A stretch of 64,000 nucleotides of DNA from Bacteroidales bacterium (GCA_003818205.1 RPRQ01000019.1:1-64000), one strand, 5' to 3'; positions 7,120 to 16,397 are shown, counted from the stretch's first letter. Translations and numbers: made by a program. Notes: generated by a model not told the origin, from the letters alone.

Positions 7120-7482
7120 ATGACAAGTAAAATGGATAATTCAAGAATATTTAAAACCCCTTTTGCGAGTATATATCCGTTGTATATACAAAAAGCGGAG
7201 AAAAAGGGACGCACAAAAGCAGAACTAGATGTTATTATTTTCTGGCTTACAGGATATGACCAGCTAACAATGCAGCAGCAAATCGACAAGAAAAGCGATT
7301 TTCAAACTTTTTTTGCCCAAGCACCACGCATTAATCCAAATGTTTCAATGATTACAGGCGTTATTTGTGGTTATCGTGTGGAGGAAATTGAGGACGAACT
7401 TATGCAAAAGATTCGTTACTTAGACAAGTTGGTAGATGAATTGGCAAAAGGAAAGGCAATAGAGAAGATCTTAAGGAAGTAA
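7120..7482 (+). CDS. DUF2200 family protein
   Basis: This 120-aa protein matches the DUF2200 family: an N-terminal [25 protein letters not shown] motif, then [18 protein letters not shown] and a C-terminal [44 protein letters not shown] stretch that is nearly invariant in the family. Function is unknown. The protein is small, cytosolic and often carried on accessory DNA. A second ATG at residue 5 is an alternative start. It lies just after the last recognisable cassette boundary and may be the final cassette, though no repeat follows it. Confidence 0.85.
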   Translation: MTSKMDNSRIFKTPFASIYPLYIQKAEKKGRTKAELDVIIFWLTGYDQLTMQQQIDKKSDFQTFFAQAPRINPNVSMITGVICGYRVEEIEDELMQKIRYLDKLVDELAKGKAIEKILRK

Positions 7483-7512
7483 GAGGTATTAAAATAGATA
7501 ACAGAAAAAGGA

Positions 7513-7677
7513 ATGAGTAAAGTCTAACCTACAGACAAAGAATTGGTAACTCTACACATTGAGAAACTACCTAAAGATATTCAATCGTCAGCTGAATATT
7601 TACGACAACTCATTTTATCTGTAAACAAAGAAATTGTAGAACAAATGAAAAAGAACTCACCAACTTTGAATTATTAA
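7513..7677 (+). pseudogene. Remnant of a DUF1801 (YdhG-like) gene
   Basis: ATGAGTAAAGTC is followed at once by an in-frame TAA. The same frame then stays open for about 49 codons, and its product (HIEKLPKDIQSSAEYLRQLIL then EIVEQMKKNSPTLNY) resembles the first third of DUF1801 proteins, which start with a similar helix pair and a K-W/N-P-x-F segment. The frame then ends in TAA, so about two thirds of the family is missing. The remnant is both interrupted and truncated and is unlikely to be functional. Confidence 0.45.
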
Positions 7678-8007
7678 ACAGGCTCTAAAGGCTGTTCCAA
7701 GAATTATTGGTTTTTACATATCTTGATATAACAATTACTTTATGATTGCTTTAAAGAAAATGATTTTAACCCTTAAATGATTTAAGAAATATAAGTAGTA
7801 GTTTGTAATCGTGTCGTTAAGGAACGAAAAGTTAACGATTGTTGTTAATCCTTATTAATTAAACATTCCCATTGTTTTTTTGTTAGATGTATTATTAAAA
7901 AACTACGAAACCGAATTATGATTATTGAATGTATATTACTAATGAACTATTTTTCGATTGGATATAACATGAACATGTCTAAAGGGAAAAATTAAGCATA
8001 AAAGCAT
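7678..8007. other. Intergenic stretch without a recognised gene
   Basis: These 330 AT-rich bases lie between the DUF1801 remnant and the ZIP transporter. I see no ORF of note, no clear hairpin terminator and no strong TAnnTTTG promoter. The base composition changes from cassette-like to chromosomal here, so this may be the junction of the array with the host chromosome. Confidence 0.4.
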
Positions 8008-8823
8008 ATGAATTTTAATTGGTTACTCGAATACAATCCTATATTACTTGCATTAGGAGCAACTTTATTCACTTGGCTAGTCACAGCCTTGGGGTCATCG
8101 ATGGTTTTCTTCTTTAAATCGATTAATAAAAAAATACTCAATTCAATGCTGGGTTTTGCTGCAGGAGTTATGATCGCAGCCAGTTTCTGGTCGCTGCTAA
8201 AACCAGCCATTGAAATGGCTGAAGAAAGCGGTTCAATTCCATGGGTACCCGCATTGGTTGGCTTTTTAACCGGTGGTGCATTTTTATTATTGATAGACAA
8301 GATTCTTCCCCATTTGCATATGGGATTGGCTGTTGATAAAGCTGAGGGTATAAAAACCCAATGGCAAAGAAGTGTTTTATTGGTTCTTGCCATAACGCTT
8401 CACAATATCCCTGAAGGATTGGCAGTAGGTGTTGCATTTGGTGCTTTGGCCAACAATCCGGATACAGGTATGCTTGCAGGTGCTGTTGCCCTCGCAATTG
8501 GGATCGGGATACAGAATTTTCCTGAAGGAGCAGCTGTCTCAATCCCACTTAGAAGAGAAGGATTCTCGAGGTTAAAAGCTTTTAACTATGGACAATTATC
8601 GGGTATTGTTGAACCTATTGCTGGTGTCTTAGGTGCGTATCTGGTTTTAACGGTAACGCCACTATTACCTTATGCCCTATCGTTTGCTGCTGGGGCAATG
8701 ATTTTTGTGGTAGTGGAAGAGTTAATTCCTGAGTCACAAACAGGAAATGAAACTGACTTATCGACCATTGGAGCTATGTTAGGTTTTGCAACTATGATGC
8801 TACTTGATGTTGCATTAGGATAA
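8008..8823 (+). CDS. ZIP family metal (zinc/iron) transporter, GufA/ZupT type
   Basis: This 271-aa protein has eight predicted membrane segments and the two ZIP metal-site motifs: HNIPEG (His at residue 132) in TM4 and QNFPEG (residues 169-174) in TM5. ZIP proteins import divalent metals, mainly zinc, into the cytoplasm. Length and spacing match the bacterial GufA/ZupT branch; the second motif has Asn-Phe in place of His-Asn, as GufA members do. The antisense frames are shadows. It stands alone ahead of the iron and nitrosative-stress genes, consistent with a metal-homeostasis neighbourhood. The substrate is not decidable from sequence. Confidence 0.92.
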   Translation: MNFNWLLEYNPILLALGATLFTWLVTALGSSMVFFFKSINKKILNSMLGFAAGVMIAASFWSLLKPAIEMAEESGSIPWVPALVGFLTGGAFLLLIDKILPHLHMGLAVDKAEGIKTQWQRSVLLVLAITLHNIPEGLAVGVAFGALANNPDTGMLAGAVALAIGIGIQNFPEGAAVSIPLRREGFSRLKAFNYGQLSGIVEPIAGVLGAYLVLTVTPLLPYALSFAAGAMIFVVVEELIPESQTGNETDLSTIGAMLGFATMMLLDVALG

Positions 8824-8988
8824 CTTTATAAACCGAAAACATAAAAGCACAACACGAAATGCAGAAAAGTATCATTGGAATTTTTGAGGTTATTCAAACT
8901 TTCTTTTACACATTAATTTTACGAAGCAGGTTAGTAAAATAGCTCGCAATCCCAAACGATTTCATACTTCCACTCTTTAATATTTATT

Positions 8989-9711
8989 ATGTACACAATT
9001 CAACGAACATACGTAAAACATGAAATGAAGATGGCTGGGCTGATATTTGAAAACCCAACCCTACTTCTGATGATGGAGCATTTTGATTTGGGAATCTCGT
9101 CCATTCAAGATAAATCTATTCAGCAGATTTGCACCGATAATGGTATTAGTCTTCAGGTTTATATCTCTTTCGCCAACCTTTACAATGGCTTTATCCCAAC
9201 AGGCGATGAGTTCAAATCAAAGGATGAGTTATTAAGCATAATAAAATTCCTAAGTAGAAGTCATCAGTATTACAAAAATGAGAAGTATCCCGAGATACGT
9301 GGCTATATAAGTCAACTCTATGCAAACAACGAGGCTGAGATAATCAAGCTAATCGAGAAATTTTTTGATGAATATTTTTCAGAGGTACTGGAGCACCTTG
9401 GTTATGAGGATTCTATTGCATTCCCATATTTCAATGCTATAATTGAAAGCAGTATTAGGGTAAGTACAGCCGATAATCCTTTTTCAGCCAACGATTATAG
9501 GGAGCATCACACCGATATTGAATCGAAACTATTTGAGTTGAAGAACTTATTTATTAAGCATTTATCGCTGAAAGGCGATCGTTCAATTCATCGCAAGCTG
9601 CTTTATAGCCTATTTGAGCTTGAGCACGATTTGAATATTCATTCGTTGATTGAGGATACAATCCTTGTGCCTTTGGTTCGTGAAATTGAAAGGAGTCGAG
9701 GCATTGTCTAG
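8989..9711 (+). CDS. Hemerythrin-like protein related to RIC/YtfE di-iron repair proteins
   Basis: This 240-aa protein has a C-terminal four-helix hemerythrin-type domain from about residue 88. Candidate iron ligands are the His of SRSHQYY, EHLGYED, YREHHTDIE, FIKHLS and the ELEHDLNIHSLIEDTIL ending, a typical HxxxE/D arrangement. The first 75 residues resemble the ScdA/DUF542-like N-terminal part, but the CxxC of classical YtfE is not evident. RIC proteins repair iron-sulfur clusters after nitric oxide or oxidative stress. The stop codon overlaps the start of the LuxR-type regulator that follows, so the two are translated together. Family assignment is good; the repair role is inferred. Confidence 0.85.
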   Translation: MYTIQRTYVKHEMKMAGLIFENPTLLLMMEHFDLGISSIQDKSIQQICTDNGISLQVYISFANLYNGFIPTGDEFKSKDELLSIIKFLSRSHQYYKNEKYPEIRGYISQLYANNEAEIIKLIEKFFDEYFSEVLEHLGYEDSIAFPYFNAIIESSIRVSTADNPFSANDYREHHTDIESKLFELKNLFIKHLSLKGDRSIHRKLLYSLFELEHDLNIHSLIEDTILVPLVREIERSRGIV

Positions 9712-10306
9712 GAGCAGTTCAAATATCGCCATTGTTGAGTCATCCCAAATTGTTTACGAGGGGTTGGTTAATATTCTCATTAAATCGCATCAGCACTACC
9801 AGCTATATCGGTTCGATAGTATAGAGGAGATAAGCGCAACACGTATCAATTGTAAGATAGATGTTATTATTGTTAACCCATCGCTTATTCAATTTAACTC
9901 AAAGGATTGTAATACTTTAAAACGTATAAACAGTTCTGTTCATTGGGTTGCTTTGGTTTATTCCTTCTATGGAAAAGATATTCTATCACAGTTTGATGAA
10001 ATTATTCAAATCTCTGATACTTCAGAGTCTATCAATCAAAACTTATCAAAGTTAATCAATTCAACACCGGTTGAAATAGAGTCTAGTCAGAAGGAACAGC
10101 TAAGCGAAAGGGAGACCGATGTACTTGTTCAGCTCGTCCATGGGTTGTCGAACAAGGAGATTGCCGATAAACTGAACATCAGTATTCATACCGTAATGAG
10201 CCATCGTAAAAATATCTCTCAGAAAACAGGTATTAAAAGCCAATCGGGGCTGACTATCTATGCCATTTCAAACAAGATAATATCGTTGGATAGCCTTGCT
10301 TTGTAA
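9704..10306 (+). CDS. LuxR-type response-regulator-like transcription factor
   Basis: About 200 aa from a TTG start at 9704, chosen because AAAGGAG lies 9 bases upstream and the codon overlaps the stop of the hemerythrin gene; the longer frame from 9650 would be inside that gene. Residues 1-115 resemble a receiver fold (SNIAIVESSQIVYEGLVNIL) but lack the phospho-accepting Asp pattern. Residues about 128-190 are a LuxR/GerE helix-turn-helix with the usual LSERETDVLVQLVHGLSNKEIADKL and a recognition helix ending TVMSHRKNI. It probably controls neighbouring genes in response to the state of the di-iron partner. Confidence 0.85.
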   Translation: MSRSSSNIAIVESSQIVYEGLVNILIKSHQHYQLYRFDSIEEISATRINCKIDVIIVNPSLIQFNSKDCNTLKRINSSVHWVALVYSFYGKDILSQFDEIIQISDTSESINQNLSKLINSTPVEIESSQKEQLSERETDVLVQLVHGLSNKEIADKLNISIHTVMSHRKNISQKTGIKSQSGLTIYAISNKIISLDSLAL

Positions 10307-10488
10307 GTTCTTGCATTCTTTCATCATTCCAAAAACTCCACCATTCCATTCTCATTTTCTCCCATTCTCCCATTCTCTTTCTATCCCCATAACCAGTGAT
10401 AGCATATTCAAAATTTCACTCTTTTTAGTGATTGTTGTTCTTTTTAATCTCGCGCACCTTTGTATTATTAAAACAATAGATTACTGAT
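10307..10488. promoter_or_regulatory. Pyrimidine-rich spacer and porin promoter region
   Basis: The segment 10316-10385 is a run of CATTCC/CATTCTCC-like units. The plus strand is almost all pyrimidine, and a related CCATTC tract occurs near 22970. After it, TTG at 10435-10437 and CACCTTTG at 10455-10462 (17-base gap) are a fair match to the Bacteroidota promoter, 26 bases ahead of the porin ATG. Confidence 0.4.
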
Positions 10489-11646
10489 ATGAAAAAAATA
10501 GTTCTACTCAACCTTTTTATTGCAATTTTTGCTTTGGTTAATGCGCAGGATACAATTGATAACCCTTTAAGAGACTCTTCCAAATCAATCACTTTTGAAG
10601 CATCCTATTTGGGCGATTTGTGTAGTAACGTTAAAGGTGGCATAAAAAGGGGAGTAGGTTACTTGGGAATGGCGAATCTAAAATTTGGTTTCAACACCGA
10701 ATCGGCAAATCTTTGGAAAGGTGGTAATTTCTTCATCAATGGGGCAGCAACCCATGGTGACACTCCATCGTCAAAGTATATTGGCGATTTTCAGGTGGCA
10801 TCGAATATCGAAGCGGGAAATCATATTTACCTTCATGAGTTTTGGTATAAACAAGCTTTTTCGAAGTTTGAGTTTACGGTTGGGTTGCAGGATCTAAACG
10901 TTGATTATATAGCAAGCGAGAATGGTGGACTGTTTCTCAACAGCTCATTTGGAATACCTGCTCTTATTTCGAGTAACATTCCTGTCCCCATTTTTCCTTT
11001 AACAAACTTAGGAATATCAACTAAAGTGAATATTAATAATGCCTTTGCACTTCAAGCAGCTCTTTTCGATGGTTGTCCAACCGATTTCACTAAAAATACC
11101 TATAACACAAATTGGGATTTGAATAGCAAGGATGGTGCTTTTGTTATAACAGAATTACAATTCACAACTAGTTTAAAGAAGCTTGTCGGTAATTATAAAG
11201 CAGGTTATTATTATCATACCGGTCATGTTCAACTGGATGAAAATGGTGTAGAAGATGAGGTTTTCAAGCAGAACTATGGGCTTTATGCAATAGCCGACCA
11301 GCAGATTTGGCAAAGAAGTAGCTCAAGTAAATCGATGAGCATTTTTGGACAGTTTGCTCTAAGTCCAAAGCATATTAACAATTTGCACTACTATTTTGGT
11401 GGTGGGCTAATTTTCACAGGACTAATCAATAGAATTGATAATACGCTTGGATTAGCCGTTGCACATTCAAGGTTTCATACTCCTACTGTACTTAATGAAA
11501 CAGCAATTGAACTCTTTTACAAAATGCAAATAACCCAAAACATCTCCATACAGCCCGATTTTCAATACATCATCAATCCAATGGGGCTTGAACAGAAGTT
11601 AGATAATGCGTTGGTTGCAATAATGAGAGTGGGTTTAAACTTCTAA
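10489..11646 (+). CDS. Outer-membrane porin, OprB-like beta-barrel
   Basis: This 385-aa protein has a signal peptide (residues 1-19, cleaved after VNA) and alternating-polarity beta strands throughout, ending in an aromatic residue (LNF), as outer-membrane barrels do. Motifs such as NLWKGGNFFINGAATHG, IYLHEFWYKQ and AQYYHTG-like segments match the carbohydrate-selective porin OprB family found in many Bacteroidota. It lies 10 bases ahead of FeoAB and is probably co-transcribed with it, so it may admit small solutes or Fe(II) to the periplasm. That link to iron is inference from position. Confidence 0.8.
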   Translation: MKKIVLLNLFIAIFALVNAQDTIDNPLRDSSKSITFEASYLGDLCSNVKGGIKRGVGYLGMANLKFGFNTESANLWKGGNFFINGAATHGDTPSSKYIGDFQVASNIEAGNHIYLHEFWYKQAFSKFEFTVGLQDLNVDYIASENGGLFLNSSFGIPALISSNIPVPIFPLTNLGISTKVNINNAFALQAALFDGCPTDFTKNTYNTNWDLNSKDGAFVITELQFTTSLKKLVGNYKAGYYYHTGHVQLDENGVEDEVFKQNYGLYAIADQQIWQRSSSSKSMSIFGQFALSPKHINNLHYYFGGGLIFTGLINRIDNTLGLAVAHSRFHTPTVLNETAIELFYKMQITQNISIQPDFQYIINPMGLEQKLDNALVAIMRVGLNF

Positions 11647-11656
11647 AATAATTATA

Positions 11657-14149
11657 ATGCAATTAGTCGATATACAAACAAAAAAGCTTTCGGAGTTAAC
11701 CAACGGCACTTCAGCAATAATTACGAAAGTAAAAGGGCATGGTGCGTTCAGAAAGCGCATCACCGAAATGGGCTTTGTTTCGGGTACTAAGGTAACTGTG
11801 ATTAAAAAGGCTCCATTACAAGATCCTGTTGAGTACGAGCTGATGGGTTACCGCGTATCGCTCCGTTTGAGCGAAGCTCATATGATTGAAACAATTGATG
11901 AGTCGGACGCCATGGAATTTACCGATAAACCATTTAATGGGACTTTGGAGTTCGACTCAATTGCTAAAACGGTAAAGGAGAAGAGCAAAACAATCAATAT
12001 TGCGCTGGTTGGCAATCCCAATAGCGGAAAAACAACGCTGTTTAACTATGCAACCGGAAAGCATGAGCGGGTTGGGAACTATGGCGGTGTAACGGTTGAG
12101 CTGAATACTGCGCATCTGTCGAAAAATGGTTATTCATTCAATGTAACCGATTTGCCCGGAACTTACTCAATTTCGGAATACTCACCTGAGGAGCTATTTG
12201 TTCGAAAACATCTGGTTAACGATATGCCCGATGTGGTTGTTAATGTTGTGGATGCTTCAAATATTGAGCGAAACCTTTATCTTACAACGCAGCTCATCGA
12301 TATGAATATCAAGGTGGTAATTGCTTTGAATATGTTCGATGAGCTCGAAAAATCAGGCGATGAGTTTGATTATATCATGCTTGGAAAGATGATTGGAATT
12401 CCAATTATTCCTACCATTGCATCAAAAGGTAAAGGAATTGATAAATTGCTCGAAAAGATAATTGAGGTTTATGAGGAGAAAGAGCAAACCCTAAGGCATA
12501 TCCATGTCAGCTATGGCGAAACAATAAATAGTTCACTTGAGCGCATAAAAGTTGAGGTTAAAAAGAACCCAATCCTAACCGATAAATACCACTCGCAGTA
12601 CGCAGCAATAAAATTACTCGAAAAGGATAAGGCCTTTATCGACGAGGTTATGCAGATGCCAAAAAGAGTTGCAATTCTAGAACTTGCCCATAAAGAAAGA
12701 GTCAGTTTGGAGAGTGAATTTAACGAAAAAACTGAAACTATAATTGCAGATGCAAAGTATGGTTTTATTAAAGGTGCATTAAAGGAAACCTATAAAATTT
12801 CGGACAATAGTAAAAAGGCTGCAAAACTTGATACCGATTATTTTTTAACCCATAAATGGCTTGGTTTCCCAATCTTTTTCTTGATGATGTGGGCTACTTT
12901 TCAGCTAACATTTTCGTTGGGTAGCTATCCAATGGATTGGATTGATGCAGGAGTTGGGTATTTAAGCGATTTTATTAAAACAGGCTTACCCGTTGGTGCT
13001 TTAAACGATTTGTTAGTCGATGGCATAATTGGCGGAGTTGGCGGTGTAATTGTATTTCTTCCAAACATTATTATCCTCTTCTTTTGCATTTCGTTGATGG
13101 AAGATACAGGTTACATGGCACGCGCAGCGTTTATCATGGATAAGCTGATGCATAAAATTGGATTGCACGGAAAATCGTTTATCCCACTGTTAATGGGTTT
13201 TGGGTGTAATGTTCCAGCTATCATGGCAACCCGAACGCTCGAAAATCGAAAAGATCGAATACTTACAATGCTCATAATTCCGTTCATGAGCTGTAGCGCT
13301 CGCTTACCCGTTTATGTTCTACTTATTTCAGCATTCTTCCCTGCAAAGCAAGGGCTAGTACTGCTATTGATATACATTGCGGGAATAGTTTTATCGATTT
13401 TAATGGCGTTGGTATTCAAAAGGATATTTTTTAAGAAAAAGGATATTCCTTTCGTGATGGAGCTCCCACCATATCGCATTCCTACAATTAGAAGTACATC
13501 GAACCATATGTGGAATAAGAGCGTTCAATATATCACAAAGATGGGAACCATTATCCTTGGCGCATCAATATTGATATGGGCTTTAGGATATTTTCCAAGA
13601 GAGGTTAACTACTCGGTAAACTACAATAAAACAATTGAAACTATAACCAGCAACTCTTCGCTTACCGAAGAGGCAAAGCAGGAGCAGGTTAACTTTTTAT
13701 TGATTGAGAAGGAATCGGAACGCTTGGAGAACTCTTACATTGGGCGACTTGGTCATTTCGTTGAGCCGATAATTTCACCATTAGGTTTCGATTGGAAAAT
13801 TGGAGTGAGCATTATAACCGGTTTAGCTGCAAAAGAGATAGTAATTGGCTCAATGGGCGTATTATACCAATCGGATTTAGAGGCCAATGAAACATCGGTT
13901 GGGCTTCAAACCAAATTGCAGCAGCAAGAGTTTAAAAGTGGCCCAAAGAAAGGGGAGAAGGTTTTCACACCATTAGTTGCCCTAACCCTGATGCTATTTG
14001 TACTTATCTATTTTCCTTGCGTTGCGGTAATTGCTGCAATTAAACGAGAATCAAATGCTAAGTGGGCTGTATTTACAATGGTTTACACCACTGCTCTTGC
14101 CTGGTTGGTTGCATTTGGGGTTTATCAGATAGGAAGTTTAATTATTTGA
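11657..14149 (+). CDS. feoB: Ferrous iron transport protein, FeoA-FeoB fusion (copy 1)
   Basis: This 830-aa protein has an N-terminal FeoA SH3-like domain (residues ~8-80: MGFVSGTKVTVIKKAPLQDPVEYELMG) fused to FeoB. The G-protein domain follows: GNPNSGKTTLFN (G1, near residue 119), NYGGVTVE (G2), DLPGTYS (G3) and LNMFDE (G4). The membrane part has the two Gate motifs, including GFGCNVPAIMATR. FeoB imports Fe(II) driven or gated by GTP. FeoA-FeoB fusions are standard in Bacteroidota. It is preceded by a porin and followed by a Cys-rich FeoB-associated peptide. A second full copy lies at 23052 on the other strand. Confidence 0.96.
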   Translation: MQLVDIQTKKLSELTNGTSAIITKVKGHGAFRKRITEMGFVSGTKVTVIKKAPLQDPVEYELMGYRVSLRLSEAHMIETIDESDAMEFTDKPFNGTLEFDSIAKTVKEKSKTINIALVGNPNSGKTTLFNYATGKHERVGNYGGVTVELNTAHLSKNGYSFNVTDLPGTYSISEYSPEELFVRKHLVNDMPDVVVNVVDASNIERNLYLTTQLIDMNIKVVIALNMFDELEKSGDEFDYIMLGKMIGIPIIPTIASKGKGIDKLLEKIIEVYEEKEQTLRHIHVSYGETINSSLERIKVEVKKNPILTDKYHSQYAAIKLLEKDKAFIDEVMQMPKRVAILELAHKERVSLESEFNEKTETIIADAKYGFIKGALKETYKISDNSKKAAKLDTDYFLTHKWLGFPIFFLMMWATFQLTFSLGSYPMDWIDAGVGYLSDFIKTGLPVGALNDLLVDGIIGGVGGVIVFLPNIIILFFCISLMEDTGYMARAAFIMDKLMHKIGLHGKSFIPLLMGFGCNVPAIMATRTLENRKDRILTMLIIPFMSCSARLPVYVLLISAFFPAKQGLVLLLIYIAGIVLSILMALVFKRIFFKKKDIPFVMELPPYRIPTIRSTSNHMWNKSVQYITKMGTIILGASILIWALGYFPREVNYSVNYNKTIETITSNSSLTEEAKQEQVNFLLIEKESERLENSYIGRLGHFVEPIISPLGFDWKIGVSIITGLAAKEIVIGSMGVLYQSDLEANETSVGLQTKLQQQEFKSGPKKGEKVFTPLVALTLMLFVLIYFPCVAVIAAIKRESNAKWAVFTMVYTTALAWLVAFGVYQIGSLII

Positions 14150-14297
14150 AGACTTTAGCTCTGGGAGGTAAGTCTTCGTGTTTTCTTGGCGACTTAGTGG
14201 CTAAAAAATAATTGCCACCAAGGCGCAAAGGCACTAAGAGTCACAAAAATGGATTGTTTAGTTAATTGATATTTCAGTATTTTAAAATGATAAAGTT
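14150..14297. repeat. Inverted dispersed repeat between feoB and the Cys-rich peptide gene
   Basis: TCTTCGTG...TCTTGGCGACTTAGTGGC (about 14173-14202) is answered by GCCACCAAGGCGCAAAGGCACTAAGAG (about 14214-14240). This imperfect hairpin matches a type of dispersed intergenic repeat familiar in Bacteroidota. It could act as a weak transcriptional attenuator between the two genes; there is no T-run. Confidence 0.4.
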
Positions 14298-14435
14298 ATG
14301 ATTCAGAATATTATAGTAGTACTTATAGTTGCTTTAACGCTGTTTTATGTGGGTTATTCTGTGTTCAAATCGTTAAAGCCACAAAAGAGTAAGCATGGAT
14401 GTGGAGGTTGCTCGGGTTGTGGGGTTTCGAAATAG
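14298..14435 (+). CDS. FeoB-associated Cys-rich membrane peptide
   Basis: This small gene encodes 45 aa: one hydrophobic segment (residues 2-22, IIVVLIVALTLFYVGYSVF), then basic residues and a Cys-rich tail HGCGGCSGCGVSK. This plan matches the FeoB-associated Cys-rich membrane protein family (PF12669), encoded beside feoB in many bacteria and thought to assist iron transport or bind iron at the membrane. It lies 148 bases after feoB copy 1. Copy 2 has no such partner in the bases that follow it. Confidence 0.85.
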   Translation: MIQNIIVVLIVALTLFYVGYSVFKSLKPQKSKHGCGGCSGCGVSK

Positions 14436-14701
14436 GTTTATAGCGTTTTCATTAGTGAGGATAGTAGTTTTTACTATTATACCTATTTTGTTTCACGTAA
14501 AGCTCGCTAAGACAAAACGCAAAGCATGAAGACATTGATTAATCTTTGTGTACTTTGCGAAAACCTTTGCGACCTTTGCGAGAACTCTTCAATACTCAAC
14601 GAAGTAAAATCTTTTTAAGGCATCATTCTTTGAGCATAACGTCTTTTTACTACCTTCGAGACTTTAAAATGACTAAGTTTTTTTTAAAGAAATTGTAGTT
14701 A
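14436..14701. repeat. Intergenic region with CTTTGCG-type dispersed repeats
   Basis: Between 14494 and 14585 there is a set of short units (CGCTAAGACAAAACGCAAAGC, then TTTGTGTACTTTGCG, CCTTTGCGACCTTTGCGAG) forming inverted and direct repeats of the AACGCAAAG/CTTTGCG kind, common in intergenic DNA of this phylum. No ORF or RNA gene is recognised. Confidence 0.4.
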
Positions 14702-15751
14702 ATGCTAGGTTTTTATCTCGTTTTACCCTTTCTGCTCTTTGCGCTGTACCGATTATTCGTGGTACTCTATAATTACTTTACAAGACCTTTTTTGCCATCA
14801 GGAATACCTGCTGACAATCCTTTGGCATCGATAATAGTTTATGTGCAGAACTCAGATAAAAGTATAGGAAAACTAATACAAGGGATTAAGGAGCAAACCC
14901 ATCAAAATTTTGAAGTATTAATTTATAACGACCAATCGAACGATAAAACAGTAGAAGTTATTACTGAAATATCTGCAGGCGATAAGCGCTTCCGACTTTT
15001 CAATGGAGGCGAGCTCAATACTGGGTGGCAGAATAAGAATTATGCCTACGATAAATTAGTGCAAATAGCTAAAGGTCAATATTATATATTTGTTGATTCT
15101 GACAACTTTATTGATAGTCAATTTGTTGCGAATGCTATATCGCACATGCAACGGAAAAGCCTTTCGCTATTGATGCTTTACCCAAAACTATATTCACATA
15201 GATTTTGGACGAGAATGCAAATTTCAGCAACTCAATGGGTGTTTTTAACCTTGGTGTACGCTAAATCATTTCTAATAAAAAGGGCAGGAGAGAATTCGAT
15301 TTTTGCAAATCCACTTTTAATTGCTGAGGCAACAAGCTACCAATCGAACAGATTGCACGAGAAATTTAAGGATGTTCCAAACCCTGAAATCAAAATTGCT
15401 GATGCTGCAAGAAGTTTAAATCTAAAATGCGATTCTCTTTTAGGAGACAATAGTTTAACCCAAAAAATATTGAATTTCAATAACGAATTAGCAGATTTTT
15501 CTTCCGATTTAATTAAAAGCAGAAATGGACTAATCGCTTATACTATCGCCACTACTTTAGGTTTGTTTTTAGCCATATCCCTTTTGCCATTCCCATTGGT
15601 TTTCCTATACCTATTGGCATTGATTTATTCACAAATGCTGATTGCAATGATAAATCAGCAGTCGATAATTCTAAGCCTTTTAATTATGCCTATTCAGTAT
15701 TTTGTTTTGGTTAAAAGCTTGATTATAGCAATAAAAAAAAGTGATAAGTAA
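14702..15751 (+). CDS. Membrane-anchored family 2 glycosyltransferase
   Basis: This 349-aa protein has an N-terminal membrane anchor (residues 4-26). A GT-A domain at about 40-200 has VLIYNDQSNDKT (UDP-sugar-binding Asp) and IFVDSDNF (DxD-like metal site), both typical of GT2 enzymes. Two or three membrane segments follow near residues 275-340. Such enzymes build surface polysaccharides or glycolipids. Unlike a typical GT2 of this size, the acceptor region around residues 150-250 is poorly conserved (no clear QxxRW). It stands alone. The fold is clear; the product is unknown. Confidence 0.8.
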   Translation: MLGFYLVLPFLLFALYRLFVVLYNYFTRPFLPSGIPADNPLASIIVYVQNSDKSIGKLIQGIKEQTHQNFEVLIYNDQSNDKTVEVITEISAGDKRFRLFNGGELNTGWQNKNYAYDKLVQIAKGQYYIFVDSDNFIDSQFVANAISHMQRKSLSLLMLYPKLYSHRFWTRMQISATQWVFLTLVYAKSFLIKRAGENSIFANPLLIAEATSYQSNRLHEKFKDVPNPEIKIADAARSLNLKCDSLLGDNSLTQKILNFNNELADFSSDLIKSRNGLIAYTIATTLGLFLAISLLPFPLVFLYLLALIYSQMLIAMINQQSIILSLLIMPIQYFVLVKSLIIAIKKSDK

Positions 15752-15862
15752 TAATCTCACCACTCCTTTTTAAAGTCAAAAATTCAAGGAAAAAGTCAGA
15801 AGTCAGAAGTCGGAAGTCAGAACTCACAACCCATCTCTGGATGCTGAGCCTGTCGAAGCATC
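15752..15862. repeat. GTCAGAAGTC tandem units and GCATC hairpin
   Basis: From 15793 to 15822 there are about three copies of a 10-base GTCAGAAGTC-like unit. They are followed by GATGCTGAGCCTGTCGAAGCATC at 15840-15862, whose ends GATGC/GCATC pair. Both are low-complexity dispersed motifs of Bacteroidota intergenic DNA and may serve as a convergent-end boundary between the flanking genes. Confidence 0.35.
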
Positions 15863-15868
15863 ATCTCT

Positions 15869-16201
15869 CTACTTACTCTCTTTCTTTTTCTCCTCAGTTT
15901 TTAGGATTTTCACCTCATAGCCTAGTTTCTTAATAGCATCCGCTAACTTCTCATCGGTGTTTTTCGATGCATCATACTTAATGGTAACGGTTTTCTCCTC
16001 AAGGTTAGTTGTAACCGATTTAACACCTTTTTCGAATGCAATCTCACGTTCAACTTTCTTTTGACACGATTTACAGTGCAGCGTAGCAGAAATCGTTACT
16101 TCTTTTACTTCGTCCTTTTTCTGAGCCTGAATGGCTTTAGGCATTCCAACTATTAATGAACATGCAATAAAGCCTGCTAACAAATATCCAAATACTTTCA
16201 T
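15869..16201 (-). CDS. Secreted heavy-metal-associated (HMA) domain protein
   Basis: This 110-aa protein has a signal peptide (residues 1-26, ending IQAQ) and one HMA fold (residues 34-100) with metal motif HCKSCQKKVEREI. The two Cys match the CxxC that binds Cu(I) or similar soft metals. The tail is a run of Lys and Glu. It would act as a periplasmic metal chaperone like MerP. It is part of a minus-strand set with another HMA protein, a TonB receptor and an HYC_CC_PP protein, all with metal-binding Cys, so a shared copper or other metal function is likely but inferred. Confidence 0.85.
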   Translation of the reverse strand: MKVFGYLLAGFIACSLIVGMPKAIQAQKKDEVKEVTISATLHCKSCQKKVEREIAFEKGVKSVTTNLEEKTVTIKYDASKNTDEKLADAIKKLGYEVKILKTEEKKKESK

Positions 16202-16267
16202 ATTGTAGTTTTTTAGTTTTTACTATTAAGAATCTGTTTTAATTTTCAAAAAAATAATGGTTACAAA

Positions 16268-16397
16268 TTGCCGTTGGCTTTAGCCAACGGGATTATTTCA
16301 ATTATTAAAGTTGGCTTTAGCCACATTTTTGAATGTTTATGGGGCTAAAGCCCATCAAAGGTTATACTTTATAACCGTTGGCTAAAGTCAACGGCAA
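16268..16397. repeat. 130-bp element with 23-bp terminal inverted repeats (REPIN-like)
   Basis: TTGCCGTTGGCTTTAGCCAACGG (16268-16290) is the reverse complement, with one mismatch, of the sequence at 16375-16397. Each arm is itself a palindrome (GTTGGCTTTAGCCAAC). Between them are further CTTTAGC units (TTGGCTTTAGCCA, GGGGCTAAAGCCC). This plan of two inverted REP units is that of a REPIN. It separates the two HMA genes. The same CTTTAGC palindrome type recurs at 25796-25917. Confidence 0.6.
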
